The position numbers and the translations under genes are program-made. Below the pieces are notes generated by a model that ran no database searches, was not told where the DNA came from, and saw only the letters and a list, made by a program, of their open reading frames with translations. A stretch of DNA of 64,000 nucleotides from Dermatemys mawii (Eukaryota > Chordata > Testudines > Dermatemydidae): assembly GCA_007922305.1 (NCBI GenBank), contig ML677348.1:14160616-14224615 (forward strand), in the 5' to 3' direction. Numbering within the stretch: the first letter of the stretch is position 1; the number at the start of each line of letters is the position of its first letter. Of the stretch, positions 24,848 to 37,872 are shown one piece after another.

Positions 24848-25120
24848 GTAAGAGGGATTTTAGTTAAGCTTTAGTAATGAATTCAGTGTTTTAACAAGCT
24901 AACTCTTTTCACCTCTGCAGAACTAGGATTAAAATAGAAGAAGAAAAAGTAGGCGAGGAGTTTCCATTCAGCTCTTATTTAGCAGGACTCTTTATTGTAC
25001 AATGATTTTTCTTTAATAAGGACCAATAATGGAATTGTAAATTCAGTTATTTGGTCCCTCAGGAGAAAGCAATTTGATGGGCCTCGGTTGGACAGTGTAA
25101 AATATCCTGAAAAATTAAGA

Positions 25121-25208
25121 GCCCAGTCCTGCAAAATGCTGAACAATTGCCTCAAATAAACACAAAGGAGTTTGCAGGAAGTACTCAGCTCCTTGCATGA
25201 TTGGACGC
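25121..25208. repeat. Degraded foldback (TIR) element
   Basis: Left arm GCCCAGTCCTGCAAAATGCT and right-arm complement TCCAATCATGCAAGGAGCTG pair imperfectly around a centre near 25160. The TCCTGCAAA..GCTGA signature is shared with the elements at 37740 and 59328. Confidence 0.5.
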
Positions 25209-27439
25209 TGTTCAGTTTCCATTCAAAATGAATTAATTGTTTGTGCAGGGATAATGGGCTACTGTGCCAAGTACTATATTTTATGAATGGGTTTTGAAAA
25301 AGTACCCTTCCAACACAAATCACTACCAAGTGTGCAGAATTGTCGCTATAAAACACCTTAATCTATAATGTATACTTTTTTCATAAATAAAGTATTTTTC
25401 AATAAATTAACATACTTACAAGGGAAAAGATATACAGGTTTTAAGAGGACACTGTTTGTTCTTCTTTGTTTTCAGCCATAATATTTCATCGTCTGGGTGT
25501 CTGTCAAATTGCGCTGGTGACAAAGTGGCTTGATTAGTAGTATCGATATGTGTATTTATGCTTTTTTATGAAGAAATAATAGAATTTTGTGGTGCATATT
25601 CATGTGTGTTTTCCATTAACTAGATCTGTGTTTTCTCTGCATACATGATCAACACTTGCTTATATTTTGCAAGGCTGTTCATAATAAATCGAGCTTTCAA
25701 AAGATAGTCTGAGTTTTGACACACATTATCTCCTAGAATTAAAATCTGTGTTAAGTTAAATTATTTATATTTATTTCGTCTGCTTATACTAGCAGACTTT
25801 TTTACATATGTTAATATTTGTTGATTATAAAATTAATATTAAGATATATTGTTAACATTTTTAGAAAAAGGAAGGTATTTCATACACTATATCACATCTC
25901 TCAACAACTTAATTCATGACTATTTTCCTGAAATGGATCTGAATCAAAATACCCACCTCTTACCTGTGCCTACAGATTCCCTCAATATATGTATGCCCAA
26001 GAGGTGTATAGATCTATCTGCTTGCCTAAAACACCTTTTTTGGAGGAATGCCACCTCCATCAGCTTAATGACATTACCAGTTCTGCAGTTTTAATTCTTA
26101 GAAATATATATTTTAGGGAACTGTGCTTCTGGGATTCACATAAAAACAGCCCTCTAAAGTTCAGAAGAATAACTGAATATTAAAACACCTACCCTATCTT
26201 ATAACAAAACACTAGACACATATGTAAGAGGACAGTCCTATACTGTTAGGGAGATACTAAATGGTATTTTCCTTCTAAAATCTCTGCCTGTGAATTTTTT
26301 GTTTTATAGTTATGATTATTTTAAGATTATTTATAAAAGTTAACAGTTACCACAGACAATGGCAATATATGAGTCCCAATCTTAATCTCACCAAAGTCAA
26401 TTAGAGAGTTACTGTTGACTTCAATGGGAGTAGCAGCAGGTCCATTTTCTTCGATTCCTTACTGGAAAAAAATAAACAAACTGCCACCTTTTGGAGAAAA
26501 TAATTAAACATACGCATTATTCAATTCCTACATGAAATTTTAGAAATATTTTATATTCTTTTATTTTAAAGTCTGTTTCTCATTTTATATGTTTAGAGGT
26601 GAAAAATTATAAATAGGGAACAAAGACAATATGTGATGAGAAAGAGTTTGAATACATGCATGACGTATAACCTGTGATTTCTGTGCTGCCATTTTGTTTC
26701 TGCTTTTGGAAAAATACTTTAAGGGGTTCACTCTGTAGAGGTTTTGTGCTCGGATATTAATGGATGTAGGAGAAAACAGCTGTGTGCTTGAATTTAAAGT
26801 ATGGTATTTATGCCATTTACAATGCTATGCATTTTATAAAGGATTGGAGCTAAAAGTTGGAAACACCTTCCAAATGTTAGGTTTGCAGAGGGAAAAAATG
26901 AACTCTACATCCATAGGTATGCGCAAACTACTAGATAGGCTAATTTTAGGATTTATGGATTAGCTGAAATAGGGACCTCAATTGATTGAATACTTATCAG
27001 ATGCTTACATCCAAGAATTATCCAATTCACATATCATCCTAACCTACCTGTCTCCCCTGACTTTAGCATCCTACTGTTTTTATCCAGTTCTTGATGGTGG
27101 ATACTTTCTGGATGACCTTTATTCATCCCAACATCTATTCTACAGTGAGTGGTTTAATAGTTGTTAAAGTCCAGTCTACCACAAACCCATACAGTTTTTC
27201 AGATAGCAGGCCACCAGTCCTTCCTCATCCTTATTTGGCAATAGCATGGCAGAAAATAATCTTGGATTGCCAATGCTAATGGAGAAGAATATTTAGTCAG
27301 CCTGGGGTTTCTCAATCCCCAGCATATACAGTTCAGTGAACCAAAAGTAGCAGAACAGCATATTAATGACATTTACAAATAATATTAAATTGGGAGATGT
27401 AAGAAAAGAATAAAAAGGGGGATAGGGAAGTTTGAATAA

Positions 27440-28125
27440 TGAGCAGAAAATACATTTGACATTCATCTTGAAAGGGATAAATGGTTATTCAATAGGAAGG
27501 AAAAATCTGGTGAGTAGTAATGCCAAAAGGGAGTTGGTGGTGATAGTGAACAGCAAATCTGATATGCAATTCCATTTGGCACGACATAGGCAAATGCGAT
27601 TTTGAACCCCGTATATGGAATCATTACACATAGAGCACATAGATAGTCCCTTTATGTGAGTCTGGTGAGACTGCACCTGGAATAGTGCATTCATTTCTGG
27701 GCAACGAAAAGGCAGAAGAATATCGACAAATTAGAGCGAGTTCAGAGAAGAGAAACAATGTGAACGGGGGTGGGACTATTTAAAGAGAACAGGGAGGGTT
27801 TTTTTTAAAAGCTAAATGTTTGTAATGGGCTAACTAATAGCTAAGGCAGGCAAAACATCTGTTAGAAACACCAAGGAACTTGAAGTAATAGGATTGAGTT
27901 TAGAAAGGAAAAAAGGAGATTGATTTATCAGAAAAACTTGATATTGAAATCTATTAGATTGTGGAATAGGTTTTTAATGCCCCTATCACTTGGCACTTAT
28001 AAAACTAGATTAGACAATGTACAAGAAAATGTACTGTAGAAAACATTTCTGAATTGTGAGAGGAGTGGAAGGCGATGCCCTAATAGATCATACCCATCTT
28101 TAATGTCTAATTCTATGTATATTTG
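27440..28125 (+). mobile_element. CR1-type LINE 3' portion
   Basis: GTGAGTCTGGTGAGACTGCA (27656) and CTGGAATAGTGCATTCATTT (27676) match the CR1 GTTRxxLEYC.QFW-type block. CAAATTAGAGCGAGTTCAGA (27728) and later TGGAATAGGTTTTTAATGCC (27962) continue in CR1 order. It ends near 28125. It is inactive. Confidence 0.72.
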
Positions 28126-30341
28126 GATTGTTCAGTAGAGTTATTATTCAAATTGCCCGTCTCTAGCCCAAAACTTTGGCTTGTCTTCCAATAGTCTGTC
28201 TAAAGAAAAATATAGCATGAGGGTGGTAGTAATATCTCTAAAATGAGGTGAGCTTACCCTAAGACCTGGAATTTGTTCAGGAGGCATAGCAGAATGGGCA
28301 CTGTACATATTTACAGAGGAGCCACACAGACTATTTCAAGACACTACGATCCTGATCCAGAGCCCATTGAAGTCAATGGGAGTCTTTCCATTATACTGGA
28401 TTGATCCTTATGTGATACCACAAACCATAGTGTGGGTATTCAGTATTTTCTAGTTGACAGCGTTATAGATATTCATATACGTTTTGCTCACCAGAGCAAT
28501 ATATAAATTATAATTCTATGTATGTGGACAGAAACACTTATTTACAACTTGCTTATGCATTCATAGATTATTAAAATTAATAGAAATAAACAAATCAAGA
28601 GTTTCAGCATTATAAACAGAAATGACTTAGAGAGATGGCTCCCATCTAATCTATTGGTTAACAGGCTTTTTAGAATTGGGAAATTAGGGTTTTTTGTGGG
28701 GGGTTTTCATACTTAATAAATATGTGCACTGTGGTGGAAATGGCATTCCATTGAAAGAAATGCCATAAAACTTGTGAAAATTGGTCTAATTAGAAAGATT
28801 GGAAAAGTGATTGTCAGATTACTTTTAAGAGCTGTTGTGGTACATTCTGAAAGCACTCGATTTATACATCAGGGATTGTTGTACCAGTTTAATTTATCCA
28901 TACATAGCTAGACTGATTACTACTGACTTACTCATGAAACATTAATAAAGCATTGTGTTCGATGCTAACATGATTATGGTCTGACCTCAGTGATGTCACA
29001 GAGGACAGAAGCAGTAAGTGTCCCTGATAACATTACCCTAATGCTGGGTTCATCAATCATAATCTACCATTTAAAAAAAAAAAAAACTTTCCACAGATGT
29101 GCATCTGTAGTCTTACTCAGCCTCTCAATCCCAGCAGACTTCTGGGGGTTCTGAGAGCCAGAAATAGAACATATTCAGCCAGTAAGTCAGGCATGTTAAA
29201 TTGAGGGAAAGAACTCTACTGCAAAACATTGAAGCAAAGCCTTTTTAATAAGTATTCCATAGTTTAAAAACAAAAGATGTGATCTCCTTTAATTTACATT
29301 GATTATAATGATAGTTTGATGGTTGAACGTGCATGTATTATATTACAAATTATAGTCTTGCATAAAATGCATTTACTAGAAATGACATTTTTAGAAAGAC
29401 CACTCAGTTTCTGGGTTTTCTCATATTTTGTTACTGTGCTAGATTTGTTATTAAGGATGAATTTTCATCCTTTCTCTAGAATGATTTATGTACACAATTT
29501 TGGCTAATATTTATATTTCTGAATTATTTCATGACTACTCAAACTTGAGTAATATTTCATGTTTAAAATATATAAGTTGAAACTTTTGTGCATTAGGATT
29601 TTGGTAGATAGGGTGGTTCAGTGCCTATTTTTCATCTTTTGATAGGAGTTGACCATATTTTGCACTGAGTAAACAGAACATGAGAAAATTTCATTTTGCT
29701 GTGTTGGTGATAATTTTTGTTTGATATTATTTTGTATTATTGTCAGGATTCTTACTTAACACAAAATAAACACATCAGATTCAGAATGATTTAAATCTAA
29801 ATATGGCAGCTGCAGTTGTACACAATTATTATTGAGAAAACACATTTTACATAGCAAAATAAGCCTAATTAACCTTACTATATAGAGTAACCCATTCAGA
29901 AAACATCTTCCTGTGAAAAGAGATGATCCAAGAATATCCCAAATGCATTGAATACAATTTTGCTCAACCATTATTAGACAATCACCTTGCTTAAACAGCC
30001 CTTTTTTTTCCCAAATTGCAATATGTTTCATGTTTTAAGGCCAGAGAAGAAGAGGTTATTATGGTAAATCAAAACAGGAAATGGTTGGGGTCTGAACATA
30101 GTCTTATCTGTGTTGAAGAGAAAAAAGTTTGGATCTTAGAAATGTTGATTAGGAGGAATCAGCACAATTTGTACACCATTTGGGTGTGCCACCTTTAAAA
30201 AAAAATAAAATCTTTTGTTTCTGTGTATTTTTGAATTATGGATAGAGAATACACTGGGTAATAGCTGGTTGCCATTTAAGAGTAAACATCTATAATAGTT
30301 ATTAATTATTGCTATGCTGTCTTTAGACAAAAATCATGAAC

Positions 30342-30382
30342 ATTTTATTTATTTTATTTATTTATTTAAATTTATTTAATTG
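30342..30382 (+). repeat. (ATTT)n microsatellite
   Basis: Interrupted TTTATTTA units over about 40 bases in A+T-rich intron. Confidence 0.8.
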
Positions 30383-31854
30383 TATTTCAGGCTGGAAACA
30401 TGCATGGCAGTGCCAACCATAAAAGAATGATTATGCTGAAATGGCCCTTGAAAAAAGTGTGCATGACATATCTTAAATATAGTTTATTACCCTTTTGTGT
30501 GTGATGTTACTATTGTACCTGGAAATTAATGATTACATTAACACAGAAAATTCCCACACTTCGTTTTCCCTACACTACTTCACATATCCTAAAGGAAATT
30601 GGCACGCACATTGTTGGTATTACATAAGTAGTGGTTTTTCAAAAGAGAAAAGGGTAGTGGGTTTGGTAGACCAAATGAGGGGAAAGGAGTCTGTGCAGTG
30701 AATAGCATGAGTAAAGATCCAGTAGAAAGAGAGGTAGAGAAACAGATCATCAAGACTGATAGTGGAAAAAGTCAAACCTAGGCCAAATCCAGAGTGAAAG
30801 GATATCTCAGGTTTCCAAAGGAAACCTCTGTTGCCTTGTCACAGCCATTTCAATAATCTGTACCAAAAAGGGAAGACTGTAGTCAGGCAATAATTGGTGA
30901 AATTGTCAGTCAATAGTACATTTGTTGAGGCAGGCCCTAATGTCTGCTTGTTCAAGGGAAATTGAGAACCTGCCCTCCCATAAGGAGGCATTACTAGTGT
31001 CAATCAACAATGGGCCCAGGACTTCTCCATCTGATTATATTATACATGAATACAGGTTGAAGTTGCCACACAGCATCTCTAGAAGTTCACTGAGGAAAAC
31101 TGGACAGAATTCTCAGAATTCAGCCTTGTATTGTCCCTTCCTGATATTGATCTGCCACAACAATATCTAAATGAGCTACATAATGCAAGTGTTGACTCTT
31201 AGGGCACAGATTTCTCAAAATTCTCTACACTGATAATGTGGTGTATTTGGAATTAATCACAGCCCGTACTTTTCTAACTTAAAGGTAGCAGTAGTAAAGC
31301 TGAATGATTTTTTATCTTTTTTTTAAAAAAAAAAGTTTATGTGCCAAAACTCCAGTTTCAGTTTGATCAAAATGTTTCTGTATTCAGGTCAAATTCAGCA
31401 AGTAGTTTCATCTGAATTTTTTTAAAAGGGGAAGGAAAGGTAATTCTAAAAACACCAAACACAAATTTTTGTTTCTGATTTTTCTGGTATGCCACCAAAC
31501 CAAAAAGTCAATGTTTTGCTCATCTCTAATTAGTAGTAGTATTATATTACTATAATTCAAATGTATATAAGGTGTTGTAATGTAGGGACATGGATATATC
31601 CAAGGCCAATAGTGTTAGGAATTGTTTGAAAACGTACAATCCTTGGGAACTCTGAAGTCTCTAATTCAAAATAATGAAAGACTCAAGTCCTCACAAATCT
31701 CTCACAAGTTCCCACCACATTTAGTCATATAGCACTTAAATGAGATTTGTCACATACTCAGTATAATAAATATGCTTGATGAACTTTAAAAAAGCAGACA
31801 AAAGTTAGATGAAATTCTATTAAGAAGCACATTTGTGCTTTGTAAAATAGAGAA

Positions 31855-31942
31855 GTTATTAAAGAACAGTGCATCTATGTGAAAATATCACCTCATCAAA
31901 ACTGCCAGTGTTAGTAAGACTTACTGTGGAATGATGAGCTGC
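31855..31942 (+). repeat. Copy 1 of an unnamed dispersed repeat
   Basis: GTTATTAAAGAACAGTGCAT then AAAACTGCCAGTGTTAGTAA and GATGAGCTGCTGAG match, block by block, the segment at 32953-33040. The copies are about 1.1 kb apart in the same orientation. Confidence 0.6.
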
Positions 31943-32163
31943 TGAGTAAGTACTAGCCATGCGAGTTAAAACTGCCTCAGGGCAACTTTTAACATACACA
32001 CCCAACTCTTCCAACAATGGTGGAGGAGGGAAAAATATTAGAGATGGTAATATGTCAGATATGCTTATTTGGCACAGTCCTTTCCTTTTTATAATTTTAG
32101 TATCCCCTTTTTAAACAGCTGCTGCTGCTTTTTCAGTCCTGGCCTATTTCCCTGAGATGATCA

Positions 32164-32270
32164 CAGGAGTTTGGAACAATGTGTATAGTAGGCATGCTGA
32201 GAGCCATTGAACAAAAGTGTAAACCCTGTATATGACAGAAACCACTTCAAGCTAGGAGTGCTGCTGCACC
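32164..32270 (+). repeat. hAT-like MITE, copy 1
   Basis: CAGGAGTTTGGAACAATGTG, then TGCTGAGAGCCATTGAACAA, TGTAAACCCTGTATATGACA and a G/C-rich end TGCTGCTGCACCTC. The same order occurs at 40303-40414. The two ends are roughly inverted (GGAGT.. and ..GCACCTC). Confidence 0.6.
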
Positions 32271-32952
32271 TCCAGAACCCTTAATTTCAGTACCCCAGGA
32301 TGATCAGCTTACTGTGAATGAAACAAGCTCCTAGTCTCACCTTTTTGTGTAAATTATTTTGTTATTAAGTAAGGTGCAGATAGACAACACAAACTTTTTG
32401 AAAAATGTAACTATGTAGAACTAGCAAATAGAAAAGTCATAGGGAAATACATGATTGAAGTATAATTACACACAAAAAAGTTAAAAGAATGTTAACACAG
32501 AGACATTATGAAATATCAGATTTATGGATGCCCGTGCAGCCTTAATTTTGTCCTGTTGTGCATCCATCCTGTACACTCAGTGAGGCAAAGAACCTGTGAA
32601 AAAATACTGTGTTACCATACTGTTATCAACAAGCGGACAGAATTAAGGTTGCATAGATAATCTGATTTTGGGTGCTTTACGTTGCAGCTTAAATAACACA
32701 ATTTTAATGTATTTTTCTATGTTGCTTCCTAGGATTTTTTTTAAAATGAAAGAGGTAAAAACAGAATTTTCTTGTTTAGCTGCAACAACTCTCCCATTTT
32801 GCATCAATAGCTTGATTTGAATGCTGAACTTTCTGCACTGCAGTACAGACATCTGCAACTTGAACTCCAGGACTAAGTACATTAGCTGGCTGCAGTAGAA
32901 GATGGTTATCCTGTTAAAAAAGAAGCTCATTTATGCTTAATATGATATTGAA

Positions 32953-33040
32953 TTTATTAAAGAACATTGATCCACATGAAAATAGTATCTTTCGGCAAAA
33001 CTGCCATTGTCAGTAAGACCTGGTTTAGAATGCTGAACTG
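32953..33040 (+). repeat. Copy 2 of an unnamed dispersed repeat
   Basis: TTTATTAAAGAACATTGATC, AAAACTGCCATTGTCAGTAA and TGCTGAACTG parallel the segment at 31855-31942. Similarity stops at both sides, so this is a short repeat or a local duplication. Confidence 0.6.
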
Positions 33041-33393
33041 GTAGGTTGAAGTGCTGGGTTGGAGGAACTGGGACCACTTCTCTCTCTTTTTCCCACTCCC
33101 CAGGAGACTGGGGAGCTCCTGCCCCATGTGGTGCACCAGATAGGAGATGGGCTATTAGGGCCACTTTTTGAGTCTGTGCAGTGGTCAGGGAGAGCCTGGT
33201 CCAGGTTTCTTCCCCTTCCCCCTGCTTTAGGTGCTCTGGCCACTACAGTTTGTGTGGTGAGGCTTCTGCAACTGGTTTGACAGAGCACAATCACAGCAGT
33301 TCAGAATGCATTTAATGTATGCAACAGCCTTATCACAATGGTTTATATTCCTAACTGCTCTAGAGCTCCATATCTAGGTTTCGGCAGAGAGAG

Positions 33394-33618
33394 GCCTGGT
33401 CTACAGTACGGGGGGTTGTCGACCTAAGATACGCAACTTCAGCTACGTGAATAACCTAGCTGAAGTCGGCGCATCTTAGGCCAACTTACCTGCTGTCCTC
33501 ACGGCAGCAGCAGTCAGCAACGGGCTCTCCCGTTGACTCCAGCTTGTGCCTCTCGGCAAGCTGGAGTTCCGGAGTCAACGGGATGCCTTTGGCGATCGAT
33601 AAATCGATTGCCAATAGA
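33394..33618. repeat. MITE with three successive hairpins
   Basis: Hairpin 1 spans 33423-33480 (CCTAAGATACGC ... GCGCATCTTAGG, with an inner CTTCAGCTA/TAGCTGAAG arm). Hairpin 2 spans 33529-33582 (CCCGTTGACTCC and GGAGTCAACGGG, with an inner CTCCAGCTTG/CAAGCTGGAG). Hairpin 3 spans 33591-33612 (GGCGATCGAT, AA, ATCGATTGCC). The ends, GGTCTACAGTA and ATAGACATACC, are weakly inverted. It is CpG-rich relative to the intron. I recognise it as a turtle/crocodile MITE type; no transposase is present. A short related end lies at 36102-36125. Confidence 0.72.
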
Positions 33619-34195
33619 CATACCCTAGAGAGAGAGATTATATAGTGCCAACATAGAGCACAACACTCATCATGAAACAGATGGGCTTGCTTGAATAAAA
33701 AAACCCACAACCTTTGTCATATCACTAATAATGTTATTTCCCATGTCCTATAGAACTCCAGGCCTAAAAAGAAGTTGGTTCAGATCAATGGGTTTCCAGC
33801 ACCCAAGCACAGTTTGTGGCACAGGATTGCTTAATATGGACCAGGGCTATGACATTGCACAAAAAGTTCCCAAGCACCAATGACAGCAGCTATGTTTGTT
33901 CAAACCGAAGCCCATTCTAGCATCAACCACTCTTTCACACATAGACTTGTTGAGCTTTATAGTATGATTTTCACTTTCATTTCACATACCAAAACTGCCA
34001 AAACATAGGTTAATGGATAACAATTTCATAAGCCTATGTCCATTAATATTCTTAGCAAGAACAAGCCAATGGCTTTTACTAGAGCTACAGTAGTGAATGT
34101 AGATCACGTATATAACAAAGAAGAATGGTTATGAACTGGATCATCAGATCCAAATCTCCAAAAACTTTCCAGTTATGGATTTTGTGGCTCAGGCT

Positions 34196-34318
34196 TAGGG
34201 TTGCCAGTTTTTGCTGGAGGTATCCCTGGAGGTTTCGTCACATGGCATAATCTTTAATTAAGAATTAATCTTTAATTCCTGGAGACTCCAGGGCAATCCT
34301 GGGGGGCTGGCGACGCTA
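34196..34318. repeat. TA-flanked MITE (GGGTTGCCAG ends)
   Basis: The element runs from TAGGGTTGCCAG to CTGGCGACGCTA, giving terminal inverted repeats of about 12 bases with two mismatches and a TA at each end. Inside, CTGGAGGTATCCCTGGAGGT and TCCTGGAGACTCCAGGG also fold. About 123 bases and no coding potential. Confidence 0.68.
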
Positions 34319-34399
34319 CTCAGGCATGTTCTCTTAAGATGGGCCTGAAACAGGATCACTTGATCTGAATTTTGTGGAAGTTTGCATCTGTAGCCAAAC

Positions 34400-35215
34400 T
34401 TAACCACCTTCTTTGTTCTATGAGTTCTATGTGTATTCCACACGTAGGTGCGTGTGTGCCGTGTGTGTGCGCCATGCGTGAAAGTCCAGAAATTCTAGCA
34501 AGCAGTGTCTGTTGGCCTGCACATGCACAGTTATTCATCTTATGCTCCAGCCAAGGGCATAAGAGGCAATGCAGGCCGACACCTCTCCAGGTGGTACTTA
34601 CTGCCATATGGCCTGACTCAGAATCCCTGCATCCATATATTTCTCCGGCTTTTACTATTATTATTCTGTAAACAAATTTGTAAATAGTTTATAGTACATA
34701 TTAGCATAGCTAAAGTTTTAGTATAATTAATATGAGTAGTTTTTCTCCCCATACCAGGGACTTGGATATTCTGCCAGCAATGCCCAGCCAACCTCCTGTG
34801 TAAACCACAAAGAATTAAGAGGCCTCTGTTTTCAGCCACCTCTGCTGCCATGAACTCTTCCCATTCCCAGCCACTTACTAAGGGTTGCTTTTTGATGTCC
34901 TGATCAAGATCCACCCACTGCTATTGGTGCCATCCCATTTACCCACATTATTATCTGGGGGATGCTCTGCAGGTTTTGCATACAATTGAAACTCCATATT
35001 GACAGACAGTTGGGTCTTCAAGTAGTATCCTTGATGGATAATTTGAGTTTCTTTCCTTCCCTCCATCCATGCAAACTTTCTTCCTGGATCCCCTTCAGGG
35101 ATCTCTTTCATGAAGTGATTCTTTGCCAGGAGGCAGACTCTGTCCTCCTGTGAGGGGCAATAGAGTGAATACCACCTTAATGTCAAGGAAGAGATTTCTA
35201 TTAGCCTTGGTCCCC
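34400..35215 (+). mobile_element. Second, divergent DIRS-like 5' fragment
   Basis: GAGTTCTATGTGTATTCCAC and GTAGGTGCGTGTGTGCCGTG, then AAGTCCAGAAATTCTAGCAA and AAGGGCATAAGAGGCAATGC, resemble the left end and leader of a DIRS subfamily distinct from the copies at 2072 and 9356. The following region (34740-35210) would be its gag remnant and has no open frame. The minus-strand frames of up to 102 codons here are not genes. The family call is less sure than for the element at 9356. Confidence 0.5.
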
Positions 35216-35964
35216 CCCAAAAGACGGAGACACCCTCTGGCCCTTCAAAAACTGAGCATTGTATTGTAAAGTCAAAGTTCAGGGTGCTTAGACTGGTACT
35301 GAGTAAACCGAACTATAACTCCAAGGAGGCACCATGGCAGGATATTGAAATGGAAATATTTCGCTTTTTGACTCTTTTTGACTCCAAAAAAATCAAAATT
35401 TTGACAGAAAGGAGACAACTATTACAAAATTATTTGTTTAGTCGAAAACAATTTCTCCTCAAAAAATAATTTTAGTGGAAAATTTTCGACCAGTCCTAGT
35501 AACTGGTATAACAAAGCTATTAACATAACCTTTAATGCTTACAAACCTGTAGAGGAGAACTGTGAACAAGCAAGATAACTGTTTTGCTAGTGGCAGGACA
35601 TTAAGGGCACCCTATGCCTTCTCTGAGTCTTTCAAAGCTCCCAGTGCAGGCAGTGACATCTAAGGGTAGACAGATGTTTCGCTATAATGGAGAAGCCAAG
35701 CTCAATCTTTATTGCTATCATCACTTTTATGGCTACAGTTTAGTACCTTCTCATCACCACTTGTGTTGCACAGAGGGGTTACCAGTCATGACCCATCTTT
35801 CTGCTGTTGGACAAACATTGGTGAGTGAGTACGGTTTTTTTCTTTCAGAGGCTACTTAGAAAAGTGAGCCCCAACCCTCACTTGAAGTTCAAAAACATCT
35901 TATTTTCTCTATAGAGCTATTTAAGACTACTACTGTATTCCTGTCTTTTTTCCATTTTAGGTTT

Positions 35965-36088
35965 AAAATTAATTAGAGCTAGTCAGAAAATGAGCTGCGA
36001 GTCCGAATATCTTTGCTCATTTCTCCCATTTTCCATCAATTTTTTAGGCAGATTGTGCAAGAAATTTATTGGACAGCTCTAGAATTAA
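35965..36088. repeat. Foldback element with AATTAAT...AGAGCT ends
   Basis: AAAATTAATTAGAGCTAGTC at the left pairs with GACAGCTCTAGAATTAATT at the right. A related terminal piece, TTTTCGACCAGTCCTAG, lies at 35485-35502. It is probably a degraded DNA transposon. Confidence 0.6.
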
Positions 36089-36366
36089 TTAAAACAATCA
36101 TAGGGTATGTCTATACTATCCGCCTGATTGGGCCAAGGCATAGTTAGTCAAACCCTGTTTTTGAAAAGGAAATTAAAGAACATTACTCTTATTTTATTCG
36201 GTTGTTCATTTTTTTCACAATATAATTAATTGAGTGGTTGTTTAATGTTTGTTTGAAGGACTTCAAATATATACTGTAAGTATGACCAAGAATCGTAGTG
36301 CTGTACAGTACAGTTTCTTCAGGTAATAAGAAAAGTGAAGACAGAATTTAAGCATGTAAAATGTAA

Positions 36367-36651
<285 letters not shown>

Positions 36652-37739
36652 TAAAAAAATCTTTTGGTTTGATTTTATTGACTTTATTCAGAACTGGGAT
36701 CCTAGGTGATTCCAAAAAGGGAAAGTCAAGTATGTTTAAATGTCAAAGATGTGTAGATGCTGGGCAGTATTTTCTTTGCTAAGAAGTACTGTCATATATA
36801 ATACAGTTAATATGCACTCCATTTATTATAGTGCAAGTTATGCTTTACAAAATGAACCATCTTTACAATTAGCATCTGATAGATTCACTTAGTAAAAGTA
36901 GAAAGTTGAAATAAAAAGATTACTTTGCATTGTGGTCATGAGTCAGAGGAAAAAGCCTAACATTTCCAGTTAATGCAATACCAATTATGTGCATCAATAA
37001 AATTATGCTTTACAGGCTGACAAACAGAATTAGTTCAACTTATTTTAGTTTTTCTTTCTGTAATGTGCAATCAAATTTTACCATTAAAGGATATTTTTAG
37101 GTTTATTTTTTTGTGTGTGTTGGGTTGTTTTGTGGGATTTTTTGTGGGGGTGTTTTGTTCAAAGTTGTTTACACTAGCCATCTGGGCAGAATCATGTTGC
37201 TGTCTTCATATGTGTTTTATTTACAGTTAATGTGCTTGTTTTTAGTAAAATTATTAAGAATTATTGCTATAAATATCATTCATGCATTGGGTAAAATGAT
37301 TAAAAATTAGGTGAAAAGTGTGAAAATACAACAGCTGCTAGATGAGTGCTGCTGTGATGAAGCTATACACACAGTCGTCCATTCCCCCAGATATCTACCA
37401 TCTGTTGTATGCAAAACAGTAATAATTTATACACTACCAGGCTTTGGAATTGTTTTTATTGGTGGGGGGAGGGGAGTTGTTTTTGTTTTGTTTTGTGTTT
37501 TTTTGTTTCTTGGAGGAGTGTTTTGTTTTAATCTTGAAGACAGAAAACTATTAGATTGAGAAAAAGAAACAGCCATCAAAGAAACATTTGGGTTCAGTGA
37601 GGCTAATTTTTTTATTTTGGAATAATGCATTTTAATGGTTTTTTTTTTTACCATTTAGATTCCTAACCAAGAATAGAGACAAAAAAAAAAATCTGATCAT
37701 TAAATTCTTAGAGCTGGAATTACAAAAGGTGTATTTTAA

Positions 37740-37872
37740 GGACCAGATCCTGCAAACATTTATTCTAATACCCTATTTTAAGCATTTGATGAAACCCATT
37801 GACTCCAATGGGACTACTCAAGTGTTTAAAATTAAGTATGTGCATAATTGTTTGCAGGTTCCAGAGACTTAG
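37740..37872. repeat. Foldback element with CCTGCAAACA ends
   Basis: CCAGATCCTGCAAACATTTA at the left pairs with GTTTGCAGGTTCCAGAG at the right. Near the centre is CCCATTGACTCCAATGGG, itself a near-perfect palindrome. The same centre and end types recur at 25121 and 59328. Length about 133 bases. Confidence 0.7.

Noticed and set aside
33025..33294. 89-codon minus-strand frame in a G+C-rich patch
   Set aside because: No domain or homology recognised; overlapping frames on both strands show compositional openness.
34444..34476. GT-rich patch as a possible Z-DNA microsatellite
   Set aside because: It is part of the DIRS-like leader and is too irregular to be a (GT)n tract.
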